DNA of 47,910 bases from positions 1-47,910 of the forward strand of contig CAZXIV010000009.1 in the NCBI GenBank assembly GCA_964640945.1. The letters are read 5' to 3'. Source of the DNA: JAGOUB01 sp964640945. GTDB lineage: Bacteria > Patescibacteriota > Gracilibacteria > Peribacterales > Peribacteraceae. The notes beneath the pieces were generated by a model, which worked only from the letters and a program-made list of their open reading frames with translations, was not told where the DNA came from and searched no databases. Both the position numbers and the translations under genes were made by a program. Shown here one piece after another: positions 33,322 to 41,081 of the stretch (within the stretch, counting starts at the first letter, position 1; each line of letters starts with the position of its first letter).

Positions 33322-33828
33322 TTACCACAGTGGCGCTTCGCTGTCTTTCACCAGGACGGACGATTGGCTCGTGGTGCCGGCGATTAGATCGATCTTGGTG
33401 ACCGTGAGGGAAATAGGTAGTGCGCTCGGCAGTGACAGGGCGGCGTGGGGCGGCAGCGTTGGCACCGCAAAGCGCAGGCGCGTGGCGGCCGGCAGGCGCC
33501 AGCTGGTCCAGTGAATGGAGAGGGGAGTGGCGCTCGCATCCTCGAGGGTGGCGCCGGAGACTTCGGTGCGTTGCCAGTCGGCGGGGACGGTGACATGGAT
33601 GGTTTCGTTGCCGCCGTCTTGGGCGATATCCACGATGCCGCCGCCAGCGCGCGTGCCGACCGAAACCGAGAGCGCGAGCGGTTTGGTATAGGCGAGCGTC
33701 AGGACAGTGGTTTCGATGCTTTCTGGAGTGATAAGCAAGGCCGCGATGTTGCCGCCGAACAGCATTGCACCCGCGGTGAGGAGAGCGAACAGAGCTGAGC
33801 CGACGTGAGTGCCAAGAATACGTGACAT
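33322..33828 (-). CDS. Membrane-anchored beta-rich protein, unknown
   Basis: The 168-residue protein has one N-terminal transmembrane segment (about 9-34) and an exported, beta-rich domain of about 130 residues with many Thr, Ser and Val. I placed the start at ATG 33828 because TACACT (33836-33841, minus strand) ends 7 nt before it, predicting a leaderless mRNA. It precedes the reductase gene and is divergent from the zinc-ribbon gene at 33891. No family recognised; it resembles substrate-binding or fibronectin-like extracellular domains only in general composition. Confidence 0.65.
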   Translation of the reverse strand: MSRILGTHVGSALFALLTAGAMLFGGNIAALLITPESIETTVLTLAYTKPLALSVSVGTRAGGGIVDIAQDGGNETIHVTVPADWQRTEVSGATLEDASATPLSIHWTSWRLPAATRLRFAVPTLPPHAALSLPSALPISLTVTKIDLIAGTTSQSSVLVKDSEAPLW

Positions 33829-33835
33829 TAGCGCT

Positions 33836-33883
33836 AGTGTAGGGGGCGTTCTCCTTGGTGCGAAGGGCGCTCCGTGGTACAAT
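33836..33883. promoter_or_regulatory. Divergent leaderless promoters
   Basis: Plus strand: TTGGTG (33855-33860) - 17 nt - TACAAT (33878-33883), ending 7 nt before ATG 33891. Minus strand: TACACT (33836-33841), ending 7 nt before ATG 33828. Only 62 bases separate the two start codons. Confidence 0.7.
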
Positions 33884-33890
33884 GTTTCGG

Positions 33891-34235
33891 ATGGAGCTCG
33901 ACCCCCACACCCTCAATCAGATTATCCAGAGGATTGCCGCCCAAGTGCGCTGTCCCCAGTGCGGCGGTTCGGTGCCGGTTGAGATCCCCTCGGTGCGCTG
34001 CACCGGCGACGATTTCCTTTTACTTGAGCTCAAGTGCGCCGACTGTCAGGCCTTCATCGTGCTCCACGCTTGTCTGCAGGGCGCTCAATCACTCAAGGCC
34101 ACCATTGAGGTACCGAGCGGCAAGAACGTGTCGTCGTCACTCTCGATCAGCGAAGATGACGTGAAGAATCTCCGCCAGCTGCTTGAGCAGTCCGGCGGTT
34201 CGTTCAAGAGCCTCTTCAGTTCCAAGAAAGACTGA
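33891..34235 (+). CDS. Small zinc-ribbon protein, unknown
   Basis: The 114-residue protein carries two Cys pairs, CPQC (21-24) and CADC (49-52), separated by 24 residues of beta-forming sequence, the pattern of a zinc ribbon. The C-terminal third is a Ser-rich linker plus a charged helix ending SLFSSKKD. TACAAT 7 nt upstream of the ATG predicts a leaderless transcript. A lipoprotein gene follows after 50 nt. Zinc ribbons of this type often bind nucleic acid or protein; the role here is unknown. Confidence 0.75.
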   Translation: MELDPHTLNQIIQRIAAQVRCPQCGGSVPVEIPSVRCTGDDFLLLELKCADCQAFIVLHACLQGAQSLKATIEVPSGKNVSSSLSISEDDVKNLRQLLEQSGGSFKSLFSSKKD

Positions 34236-34285
34236 CCAACACTCCTCCGGCCGCGGGCCGGGCCACACCAACATTCCTCACCGCC

Positions 34286-34570
34286 ATGTTCTCCCGCACC
34301 TCCGTCGCTTTCCTTTTGCCCCTACTGCTCGCCGCCGTCTTGCTGGCCAGTTGCAGCGCCTCCGTCTCCGATCGCCTCAGTGATTTGCAAAAGAGCGGTT
34401 CAGGTTTTATCAAGACCGCCCAGGATCTCGAGAAGCAGGTGGGAGAGACGGTCGGCCGCGTGCAGAGCGGCGCCTTTTTGATTGTTGATGGGGTAAAGCA
34501 GATAGGTTCTGGTGCCACCAAGATTTCTCAGGGGAAAACGATGTTGATAGGGAGTGGGGGAGTGAAATAA
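34286..34570 (+). CDS. Small lipoprotein
   Basis: The 94-residue product has a signal peptide ending in a lipobox (LLASC, Cys23), so it should be lipidated and membrane-attached. The mature part is a helical, Gly/Ser/Lys-rich segment containing repeated VG/SG units (DLEKQVGETVGRVQSG, DGVKQIGSGATKISQG) without Cys or catalytic motif. The leader is C/A-rich with no Shine-Dalgarno site. It lies downstream of the zinc-ribbon gene, probably in one transcript, and just before the palindromic repeat element. Confidence 0.75.
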   Translation: MFSRTSVAFLLPLLLAAVLLASCSASVSDRLSDLQKSGSGFIKTAQDLEKQVGETVGRVQSGAFLIVDGVKQIGSGATKISQGKTMLIGSGGVK

Positions 34571-34604
34571 GGGTCGCTCATGGCCAGTACCAATCATTTG
34601 GTTT

Positions 34605-35036
34605 CCACTTTCTTTGGCGCAAAGAAAGTGGAGAAAGAAACAGGCCGCTGTCGTGGTGTTGCCTGCGCGAAATGGCTCGGTCGGCGGAAATCGTGAACTC
34701 GCGCGCACTCTTTCTTCAGAAAGTGCGCGCTCAAACAGCACGATTTCCTTATTCGCCGACCTTCGCCAATCGCGCCACAGCACTACCACGAGGCGGCCAC
34801 GCTGTAGAACGTGATCGTGACGAGAGAACCCCTCCACGATGAAAGAATGCACAGGGCGCACACCGGTTGGTTGCCTGCGGAGGGGCGCGCCGTGCCGGGG
34901 GTGAAGGGGCACTACCCTGTTATTGCACCAGGCTGCTACTTGAGCACCGTCCGGCAGAACCATGGAGAGGGGCCCGGCGCGCAGCGTTTTTTACTCCACT
35001 TTTTGTCGCGCTGACAAAAAGTGGAAAACCGTTGGT
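34605..35036. repeat. Palindromic repeat element, possible non-autonomous mobile element
   Basis: Two related hairpins frame it: CCACTTTCTTT/AAAGAAAGTGG (34605-34615/34621-34631) and CCACTTTTTGTC/GACAAAAAGTGG (34996-35007/35013-35024). Inside, six nested stems form one long palindrome: GGCCGC 34643 with GCGGCC 34793; TCGTGGT 34651 with ACCACGA 34785; GCGCGA 34665 with TCGCGC 34770; GTCGGCG 34680 with CGCCGAC 34754; ATCGTG 34690 with CACGAT 34739; GCGCGCACT 34701 with AGTGCGCGC 34722. The last 55 bases recur inverted at the end of the window. No ORF here looks like a protein. Confidence 0.6.
34982..35036 (+). repeat. 55-bp inverted repeat, copy 1
   Basis: These 55 bases, which include the hairpin CCACTTTTTGTC/GACAAAAAGTGG, are the exact reverse complement of 47856-47910. 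The repeats enclose rpoC through nrdJ. Confidence 0.95.
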
Positions 35037-35070
35037 TGGCACCAACTCCAGAAAATGAAGAAAATGCCCC

Positions 35071-35098
35071 TTGCTCAAACCCCTCAAATCCATATAAT
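35071..35098 (+). promoter_or_regulatory. rpoC promoter
   Basis: TTGCTC (35071-35076), 16-nt spacer, perfect TATAAT (35093-35098); start near 35105 and a leader of about 100 nt ending in a pyrimidine tract. Confidence 0.7.
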
Positions 35099-35206
35099 TC
35101 CCCCACATTACCGCTGTTCCCCCGATGAATTCAGACGATTCACTCGGGCGGGCAACGGTCGCTTGCGCGTGTAGTTCAAGCGAAAATCCCTTCCCTCTTC
35201 CCGTCC

Positions 35207-38200
35207 ATGCAGCACGGCCACTCGACGTCCCAGTCAGCCACGGATTCGTTCGACGCTATCGCGCTCTCCATCGCCAGCCCCGAGGACATCCTCGGTTGGT
35301 CCCGCGGCGAAGTCACCAAGGCCGAGACGGTGAACTACCGCACCCAGCGTGCCGAGCCGGACGGCCTCTTCTGCGAGCGTATCTTCGGACCCACCAAGAA
35401 CTTCCAGTGCTTCTGCGGCAAGTATAAGGGTATCCGTTATAAGGGCGTCGTCTGCGAGAAGTGTGGAGTCGAGGTGACCCGCTCTATCGTCCGCCGCGAG
35501 CGCATGGGCCACATCAACCTGGCCGTTCCCGTCACGCACATCTGGTTCCTCCGTAGCTCGCCCTCCCGCCTGGGCCTGCTCCTCGACCTGCCTATTAAGA
35601 CGCTCGAACAGATCGTCTACTTCGCCGCCTACATCGTCATCACCGTCTCCGACGACATGAAGAGCGAGGCCGAGAAAGAACTGGCGGTGGCCATGGACCA
35701 GCGCAAGAAGCAGATTCAGCGCGAGTACGAAGAGGCCAAGGCCCAGCTCACCGAGAGCAAGGCCACGCGTGCCCAGCTCGACGCCCTCGATAAGGAAGTG
35801 GCCGAGCGCCTCGACTCCCTCAAACTCAACCACAAGGAGGCTGCCGACGATCTCAAAAACCTCCACGTCGGTTCCGTCCTCTCGGAGCTCAAGTTCCGCG
35901 AGATGAACATGAAATTCGGACACGTGTTCCGCGCCGGCACCGGCGCCGAGTCCATCCGCGAGGTGATCATGTCGATCGACCTGCCCGCCCTCGCCATCGC
36001 CCTCCAAGAGGAGCGCGAGAAGAGCTCCGGCCAGCGCCTTAAAAAAGTGATGAAGCGCATGAAGTTCATCAACGCGCTGATGCAGGCGCAGATCAAGCCC
36101 GAGTGGATGGCTGCCACGCGCCTTCCGGTTCTGCCGCCGGACCTCCGTCCGATGGTGCAGCTCGATGGCGGCCGCTACGCCGCGTCCGACTTGAACGACC
36201 TCTACCGCCGCGTCATCAACCGTAACAGCCGTCTCAAGAAGCTGATGAGCATCGGCGCTCCCGAAGTCATCTGCCGCAACGAGAAGCGCATGCTCCAAGA
36301 AGCCGTCGACACGCTTCTCAATAACTCCGCCCGCGGCGGCAAGACGCTCTTCACCGCCGGTGATCGCCGCAAGCTCCGCTCGCTCTCCGACATGTTGAAG
36401 GGTAAGCAGGGCCGCTTCCGCCAGAACCTCCTCGGTAAGCGCGTCGACTACTCCGGACGCTCCGTCATCGTCGCCGGTCCGCACCTAAACCTCGACCAGT
36501 GTGGTTTGCCGAAGGACATGGCCATGAAGCTCTTCAAGCCGTTCGTCATCGGCCAGATCCTCCGCCGCGAACTCGCCCACAACGTGAAGGCCGCCGAGCG
36601 CCTCATCCAAGATGGCGTCCGCGAAGTGTGGGACATCCTCGAAGAGGTGATTAAGGACAAGTACGTCCTCCTCAACCGCGCTCCGACCCTGCACCGTCTC
36701 GGTATCCAGGCCTTCAAGCCGACCCTCATCGAAGGTCTGGCCATCCAGCTTCACCCGCTCGCTTGCACGGCCTTCAACGCCGACTTCGACGGTGACCAAA
36801 TGGCCGTCCACGTGCCGCTCTCCGAGAAGGCCCAGGACGAGGCTCGCACGCTCATGGCCTCACAGCGCAACATCTTGAAGCCCTCGGCCGGTGAACCCAT
36901 CATTAACCCGGTCCAGGACATGGTCATCGGTTGTTACTACCTCACCCAGGTTCACGATGGAAAGAAGGGCGAGGGCATGGTCTTTACCGACCGCAACGAG
37001 GTTGAACTGGCTCTGGCCTCCGACGCCATCGACCTGCAGGCCAAGATTAAGGTGCGCATGCCGAAGTTCGGCGGCGAAGAAGGGGAGACCGAGATCATCG
37101 ACACCTCCTGCGGCCGCCTCAAGTTCCACGCCATCATGCCGGCCGGCTCACCGTACATTAAGGACACGATGACCAAGAAGCGCCTCTCGGCGCTGATCAC
37201 CGCCGCTCTCGAGCGCGTTGGTGAAGAGGCGACCGTGAAGTTCGCCGACCGCATCAAAGATATCGGCTTCGAGTACGCCACCATGTCCGGTGTCTCCATT
37301 GCTGCTTCGGACATCCTGGTGCCGCCGGAATGGCAGTCGATGATCGACGAAGCCAACGAGAAGGTGAAGCAGATCGGCAACTACTTCTGGAAGGGCTTCA
37401 TCACCGCCGACGAGCGCTACATCAAGGCCATCAACGTCTGGTCGGACACCAAGAACAAGATTTCGACCGTCATGGTGAAGGCCTTCATGGCCCAGCCCGA
37501 GAACGACGTCACCTACGTGATCGACTCCGGCGCCCGCGGAAACTGGGGCCACGTCACCCAGCTCGGAGGTATGAAGGGTCTCGTTGCCAACCCGGCCGGC
37601 CGCACTATCGAGCTCCCAATCCTCCATAACTTCGTTCAAGGCTTCTCCGTTCTCGAGTTCTTCATCGCCACGCACGGAGGTCGCAAAGGAAAGTCCGACA
37701 CCGCTCTCAAGACCGCCGAAGCCGGTTACCTCACCCGCCGTCTCGTTGACGCCGTTCAGGACATTATCATCCGCGAGAATGACTGCGCATCGGTCCAGAG
37801 CCATGAGATTACCCGTGCCGACTCCGATAAGATCGGCGAGAAGTTCGAAGTTCGCGTCTTCGGCCGCACGCTCTCCGACGACATCAAGGTCGGCGGCAAG
37901 ACCATCGGCAAGCGCAACCAGGAGATCGACCTCGATATGCTTGAGGCCCTAAACGAGCACAAAATCGAAGGCGTCAAACTCCGCTCCGTCATGACGTGCA
38001 AAACCCGCAGCGGCATCTGCCAGCGCTGCTACGGCCGCGACCTGGGCAACAACCGCACCGTCGAGATCGGCACGCCCGTGGGCATTATTGCCGCCCAGTC
38101 CATCGGTGAGCCTGGTACGCAGCTGACCATGCGTACCTTCCACATGGGAGGCGTCGCCGAAGGCGCCGACATCACCCAGGGTCTCACGCGCGTGGAAGAG

Positions 38201-39088
38201 CTCTTCGAAGCACGTAACCCCCGCACCGCCGCCGTCCTTTCGGACATCGCCGGCCGCGTGAAGGTGCACCACCAGGGCGGTAAGACGACGGTCACCGTCA
38301 CGGCCGAAGAGCCGGGCGACGACGTCTATCTTATCCCCGCCGGCTTCGACGTCATTGTGAAGAAGGGCCAGTCCGTGGAGGTCCGCGGCCAGCTTGCCCG
38401 CTCCAAGTACGACAAGTCCGTGGTCCGCGCCACCATCGCCGGCAAAGTGACGGATGTCGACGGCCACAAGGTGACCGTCCACCACCTTGAGGCCCAGGAG
38501 CGCAGCTACCAGTTCGGTCCGCGCGACTCGATGCTCGTCAAGACCGGCCAGGTGATCCAGGTGGGTGACCCGCTCTCGGTCGGTCACTTCAACCTGCAGG
38601 AGCTCATGGAAAAGAAGGGCGTCTACGACGTTCAGAACTACGTTATCCAGGAAGTTCAGCACATCTACGCCTCCCAGGGCCAGACCATCAACGACAAGCA
38701 CCTGGAGATCATCGTCCGCAAAATGTTCAGCAAGGTCCGCATCACCGACGCCGGCGAATCGCCCTATTTGGCCGGCGAAACCTGCGACCGCGGCGACGTG
38801 GACTTCGATAATGAGCGCCTGCACAAGCAGAAGAAGCGCACGGCCGGCTACGAGCAGCTGCTCCTCGGTATCACTCGCGTGGCTCTTGCTACCGATTCCT
38901 GGCTCTCCGGCGCTTCCTTCCAAGAGACGATCCGCGTGCTCGTCGACGCGGCCACCACCAAGCGCATCGATATGCTCGTCGGTCTCAAGGAGAACGTTAT
39001 CATCGGCCGCCTCATCCCGACGGGCGAGGTGTACCGCAAGCGCTTCCACGAAGAGAACGGCACGAAGCCCGCGGAAGAGGCAAAATAA
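35207..39088 (+). CDS. rpoC: DNA-directed RNA polymerase subunit beta'
   Basis: Catalytic subunit of RNA polymerase. The 1293-residue protein has the N-terminal zinc site (Cys68, Cys70, Cys83, Cys86), the active-site loop NADFDGD (524-530, with Asp526, 528 and 530 binding Mg2+), the bridge-helix and trigger-loop region (IGEPGTQLTMRTFHMGG) and the second zinc site (CKTRSGICQRC). A Lys/Glu-rich coiled coil lies at about 150-222. The start MQHGHSTSQS follows a C/T tract and no Shine-Dalgarno site. rpoB is normally directly upstream; here the gene has its own promoter behind a repeat element. Confidence 0.98.
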   Translation: MQHGHSTSQSATDSFDAIALSIASPEDILGWSRGEVTKAETVNYRTQRAEPDGLFCERIFGPTKNFQCFCGKYKGIRYKGVVCEKCGVEVTRSIVRRERMGHINLAVPVTHIWFLRSSPSRLGLLLDLPIKTLEQIVYFAAYIVITVSDDMKSEAEKELAVAMDQRKKQIQREYEEAKAQLTESKATRAQLDALDKEVAERLDSLKLNHKEAADDLKNLHVGSVLSELKFREMNMKFGHVFRAGTGAESIREVIMSIDLPALAIALQEEREKSSGQRLKKVMKRMKFINALMQAQIKPEWMAATRLPVLPPDLRPMVQLDGGRYAASDLNDLYRRVINRNSRLKKLMSIGAPEVICRNEKRMLQEAVDTLLNNSARGGKTLFTAGDRRKLRSLSDMLKGKQGRFRQNLLGKRVDYSGRSVIVAGPHLNLDQCGLPKDMAMKLFKPFVIGQILRRELAHNVKAAERLIQDGVREVWDILEEVIKDKYVLLNRAPTLHRLGIQAFKPTLIEGLAIQLHPLACTAFNADFDGDQMAVHVPLSEKAQDEARTLMASQRNILKPSAGEPIINPVQDMVIGCYYLTQVHDGKKGEGMVFTDRNEVELALASDAIDLQAKIKVRMPKFGGEEGETEIIDTSCGRLKFHAIMPAGSPYIKDTMTKKRLSALITAALERVGEEATVKFADRIKDIGFEYATMSGVSIAASDILVPPEWQSMIDEANEKVKQIGNYFWKGFITADERYIKAINVWSDTKNKISTVMVKAFMAQPENDVTYVIDSGARGNWGHVTQLGGMKGLVANPAGRTIELPILHNFVQGFSVLEFFIATHGGRKGKSDTALKTAEAGYLTRRLVDAVQDIIIRENDCASVQSHEITRADSDKIGEKFEVRVFGRTLSDDIKVGGKTIGKRNQEIDLDMLEALNEHKIEGVKLRSVMTCKTRSGICQRCYGRDLGNNRTVEIGTPVGIIAAQSIGEPGTQLTMRTFHMGGVAEGADITQGLTRVEELFEARNPRTAAVLSDIAGRVKVHHQGGKTTVTVTAEEPGDDVYLIPAGFDVIVKKGQSVEVRGQLARSKYDKSVVRATIAGKVTDVDGHKVTVHHLEAQERSYQFGPRDSMLVKTGQVIQVGDPLSVGHFNLQELMEKKGVYDVQNYVIQEVQHIYASQGQTINDKHLEIIVRKMFSKVRITDAGESPYLAGETCDRGDVDFDNERLHKQKKRTAGYEQLLLGITRVALATDSWLSGASFQETIRVLVDAATTKRIDMLVGLKENVIIGRLIPTGEVYRKRFHEENGTKPAEEAK

Positions 39089-39090
39089 GC

Positions 39091-39118
39091 TTTACAGACC
39101 ACTTTCTCCCCGTATACT
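39091..39118 (+). promoter_or_regulatory. rpsL promoter, near-leaderless
   Basis: TTTACA (39091-39096), 16-nt spacer, TATACT (39113-39118). The -10 ends 10 nt before the rpsL ATG, leaving a leader of only a few bases. It lies just after the rpoC stop. Confidence 0.65.
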
Positions 39119-39128
39119 CCCCGCACCC

Positions 39129-39551
39129 ATGCCGACCATCAGCCAGCTCATCCGCCGCCCCCGCCGCCCGTCTCGCTCTAAGAGCAAGGCGCCGGCCCTC
39201 CAATACACCTGGAACGCCCTCAACATGCGTCCGGTACCGCTCGATAAGGGCGCTCCGTTCAAGCGCGGTGTCTGTCTGAAGGTGACGACCATGACCCCCA
39301 AAAAGCCGAACTCCGCTCTCCGCAAAATCGCCCGCGTGCGTCTCACTAATGGCCACGAAGTGAAGGCCTACATCATGGGTGAAGGCCACAACCTCCAGGA
39401 GCACTCCGTCGTCCTGGTCCGCGGCGGCCGCGTGAAAGACCTTCCCGGTGTCCGCTACCACATCATCCGCGGCGTTCTCGACTGCGAAGGTGTCCGTAAC
39501 CGCAAGCAGGGTCGCAGCCGCTACGGCGCCCGCAAGCCGAAGAAGGCCTAA
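39129..39551 (+). CDS. rpsL: 30S ribosomal protein S12 (uS12)
   Basis: Decoding-centre protein. The 140-residue sequence is well conserved: MPTISQLIRRPR at the start, KRGVC, TTMTPKKPNSALRK (with the Lys of the streptomycin-resistance position), GGRVKDLPGVRYH and RKQGRSRYGARKPKKA at the end. The stretch before KRGVC is longer than in E. coli, as in Gram-positive S12 proteins. It follows rpoC by 40 bases but has its own promoter. Confidence 0.97.
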   Translation: MPTISQLIRRPRRPSRSKSKAPALQYTWNALNMRPVPLDKGAPFKRGVCLKVTTMTPKKPNSALRKIARVRLTNGHEVKAYIMGEGHNLQEHSVVLVRGGRVKDLPGVRYHIIRGVLDCEGVRNRKQGRSRYGARKPKKA

Positions 39552-39561
39552 ATGAGGATTG

Positions 39562-39580
39562 AGTATCCAGTATGAGGTAT
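39562..39580 (+). repeat. Dispersed 19-mer repeat, copy after rpsL
   Basis: AGTATCCAGTATGAGGTAT here matches 43205-43223 after fusA with one mismatch. Both lie just past the stop codon of a translation gene. Confidence 0.7.
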
Positions 39581-39633
39581 TACGTATGAAATTACTCCAT
39601 CACCTACTACCATTATCTATCCATTAGATACCC

Positions 39634-39682
39634 AATACTTAATACTTAATACTTAATACTTAATACTTAATACTTAATACTT
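39634..39682 (+). repeat. Seven tandem copies of AATACTT directly upstream of rpsG
   Basis: Seven perfect 7-bp units run from 39634 to 39682 and end 8 bases before the rpsG start codon. Slippage could change the copy number and the spacing of expression signals. Confidence 0.97.
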
Positions 39683-39690
39683 TTCTTCCT

Positions 39691-40143
39691 ATGGCCACCC
39701 TACCGAAGCAATACATCCCGAAGGACAGCACGCCTCTCACTGAGAAGTTCATCAATTGCATGATGCACGACGGCAAGAAGGCTGTGGCCCGTCGCGTCTT
39801 TGCCGATGCTCTCGAGATCATCAAGACCCGCACCAAGGAAGATCCGGCCGAGGTGTTCGCCAAGGCCCTCCTCAACGCCACGCCTCTCATGGAAGTGCGC
39901 CCTAAGCGCGTCGGTGGTGGTGTGTACCAGGTGCCGACCGAAGTCACCCCCAAGCGCCAGACCTCGCTCTCCATCCGTTGGGTGATCAACGCTGCCCGCG
40001 AGCGCAAGGGGATTCCGATGGCCCAGAAGTTGGCCCTCGAGCTCCTCGACGCTTCGACGGAACAAGGCGGCGCGGTGAAGAAGAAGCAAGACGTGCTCAA
40101 GATGGCTCAGGCCAACAAGGCGTTTGCGCACTTGGCGAAGTAA
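39691..40143 (+). CDS. rpsG: 30S ribosomal protein S7 (uS7)
   Basis: Organises the 30S head and contacts the E site. The 150-residue protein carries the conserved LTEKFINCMMHDGKK region and the PKRVGGGVYQVP loop (about 72-83), then RWVINAARERKG. The length is close to the usual 156. The start codon follows the AATACTT tandem repeat and a short C/T tract, with no Shine-Dalgarno site. A T-run terminator follows, so fusA is not simply cotranscribed. Confidence 0.97.
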   Translation: MATLPKQYIPKDSTPLTEKFINCMMHDGKKAVARRVFADALEIIKTRTKEDPAEVFAKALLNATPLMEVRPKRVGGGVYQVPTEVTPKRQTSLSIRWVINAARERKGIPMAQKLALELLDASTEQGGAVKKKQDVLKMAQANKAFAHLAK

Positions 40144-40172
40144 TACTTCGCAAATTGTGACGCTAATGGAAC

Positions 40173-40194
40173 AACCGCGCTCGTCGCGGTTTTT
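40173..40194 (+). terminator. Rho-independent terminator after rpsG
   Basis: AACCGCG (40173-40179) pairs with CGCGGTT (40185-40191), followed by TTTTTC. Confidence 0.85.
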
Positions 40195-40309
40195 CTTTGG
40201 CGTGAATAGCCTGATAAGGGAAAAATTCGGGCGATTTTTTTTCAAATGAGCTGCATTCGCCAAAGGGAGCTTACCGCTAAGGGAACAGGAATTTACCGTA
40301 TTCGTAGTC

Positions 40310-40337
40310 TTGCTAAACTTCCGAAAATCAGTATAAT
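40310..40337 (+). promoter_or_regulatory. Promoter of the 40376 gene
   Basis: TTGCTA (40310-40315), 16-nt spacer, perfect TATAAT (40332-40337); leader of about 30 nt, C/A-rich. Confidence 0.75.
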
Positions 40338-40375
40338 GTTTTAGCGAAAAAAGATATCCCTCACACACCCACACC

Positions 40376-40651
40376 ATGACCCTCACCCGCACTTCCGAAA
40401 CGCTGATCGTCGAACTCCGGTTCTCGCTCAACGAGTATGAGCTGCTTATGTCGCTCTTCGATGAAGCGCGTCTCATGCTTCTCTGGCAATCACGTATTCC
40501 CATTTGTGATCTCGATGACAAGCTGCGTTATAACGTCATCGAACGCGTCCGCCCCTGGCTGAAGGCCGCGAATGGCCAGCAAACCGAATCCCTTAAGGCC
40601 TGCCTCCGCTCCGAAATGATGAACCTGATTGAATCCCTGGCCGTCGCCTAA
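40376..40651 (+). CDS. Small unknown protein, paralogue A, between rpsG and fusA
   Basis: The 91-residue protein is helical and has no Cys-based or membrane motif. It aligns along its length with the next gene: ELLMSLFDEARLMLLWQSRIPI here against HLLNLALDDARFSLLLESKIPV there, followed in both by LR...I...V.P.L. It has its own perfect -10 promoter and a leader without a Shine-Dalgarno site. Its position inside the str region, next to rpsG and fusA, hints at a role in translation or ribosome function, but no known family is recognised. Confidence 0.75.
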   Translation: MTLTRTSETLIVELRFSLNEYELLMSLFDEARLMLLWQSRIPICDLDDKLRYNVIERVRPWLKAANGQQTESLKACLRSEMMNLIESLAVA

Positions 40652-40697
40652 GACCTGTGGTGCATCGGTTCTAGGCCTGCGGTATGCTGTCGATCAC

Positions 40698-40973
40698 ATG
40701 TCCTCAACCGCTGTCACGCCGGCCGACCGTCATCTTCTGAATCTCGCCCTTGATGATGCTCGGTTTTCTCTCCTCCTGGAGTCTAAAATTCCCGTTGCCG
40801 AGGTGACCGAGCCCCTCCGGACGGATATCTACGGTCAGGTGGAGCCCTTGCTGATGCGTCTTAAAGAAGTCCCCGGTGAGCACCAGCGCCAGGCCCTGCT
40901 CAGCAAAGCCATCATACCCATCCTGGTACAGGCCATGCCCTCCTCCGAAAAGCCCCCCGCGGCGTCGGCCTGA
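40698..40973 (+). CDS. Small unknown protein, paralogue B, between rpsG and fusA
   Basis: Also 91 residues; a tandem paralogue of the gene just upstream, sharing LL...(D/E)DAR..LL..S(K/R)IP and LR...I...V.P.L motifs. The C-terminus is Pro/Ala/Ser-rich. ATG 40698 is chosen over the longer frame because the similarity starts there and TATGCT (40682-40687) lies 10 nt upstream, suggesting a short or absent leader. It is followed by the fusA promoter. Confidence 0.72.
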   Translation: MSSTAVTPADRHLLNLALDDARFSLLLESKIPVAEVTEPLRTDIYGQVEPLLMRLKEVPGEHQRQALLSKAIIPILVQAMPSSEKPPAASA

Positions 40974-40998
40974 ATCCCTCCGATTAGGCGAATCGCAG

Positions 40999-41027
40999 TT
41001 GTCTTCGACTTGCCTTGCCTCTACACT
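40999..41027 (+). promoter_or_regulatory. fusA promoter
   Basis: TTGTCT (40999-41004), 17-nt spacer, TACACT (41022-41027); start near 41034 with a C/T-rich leader of about 48 nt. Confidence 0.65.
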
Positions 41028-41081
41028 CCCCGCGCATTTCAACGGCTTTTTAGCCGCATCTTCATTTCCTATCCTCTTGTT

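Noticed and set aside
35234..39049. Long antisense ORFs across rpoC (416 and 366 residues)
   Set aside because: They are complementary-strand shadows of a highly conserved gene in GC-rich DNA and have no promoter or start signal.
39634..39682. CRISPR-like array
   Set aside because: The seven 7-bp units have no spacers; it is a simple tandem repeat.
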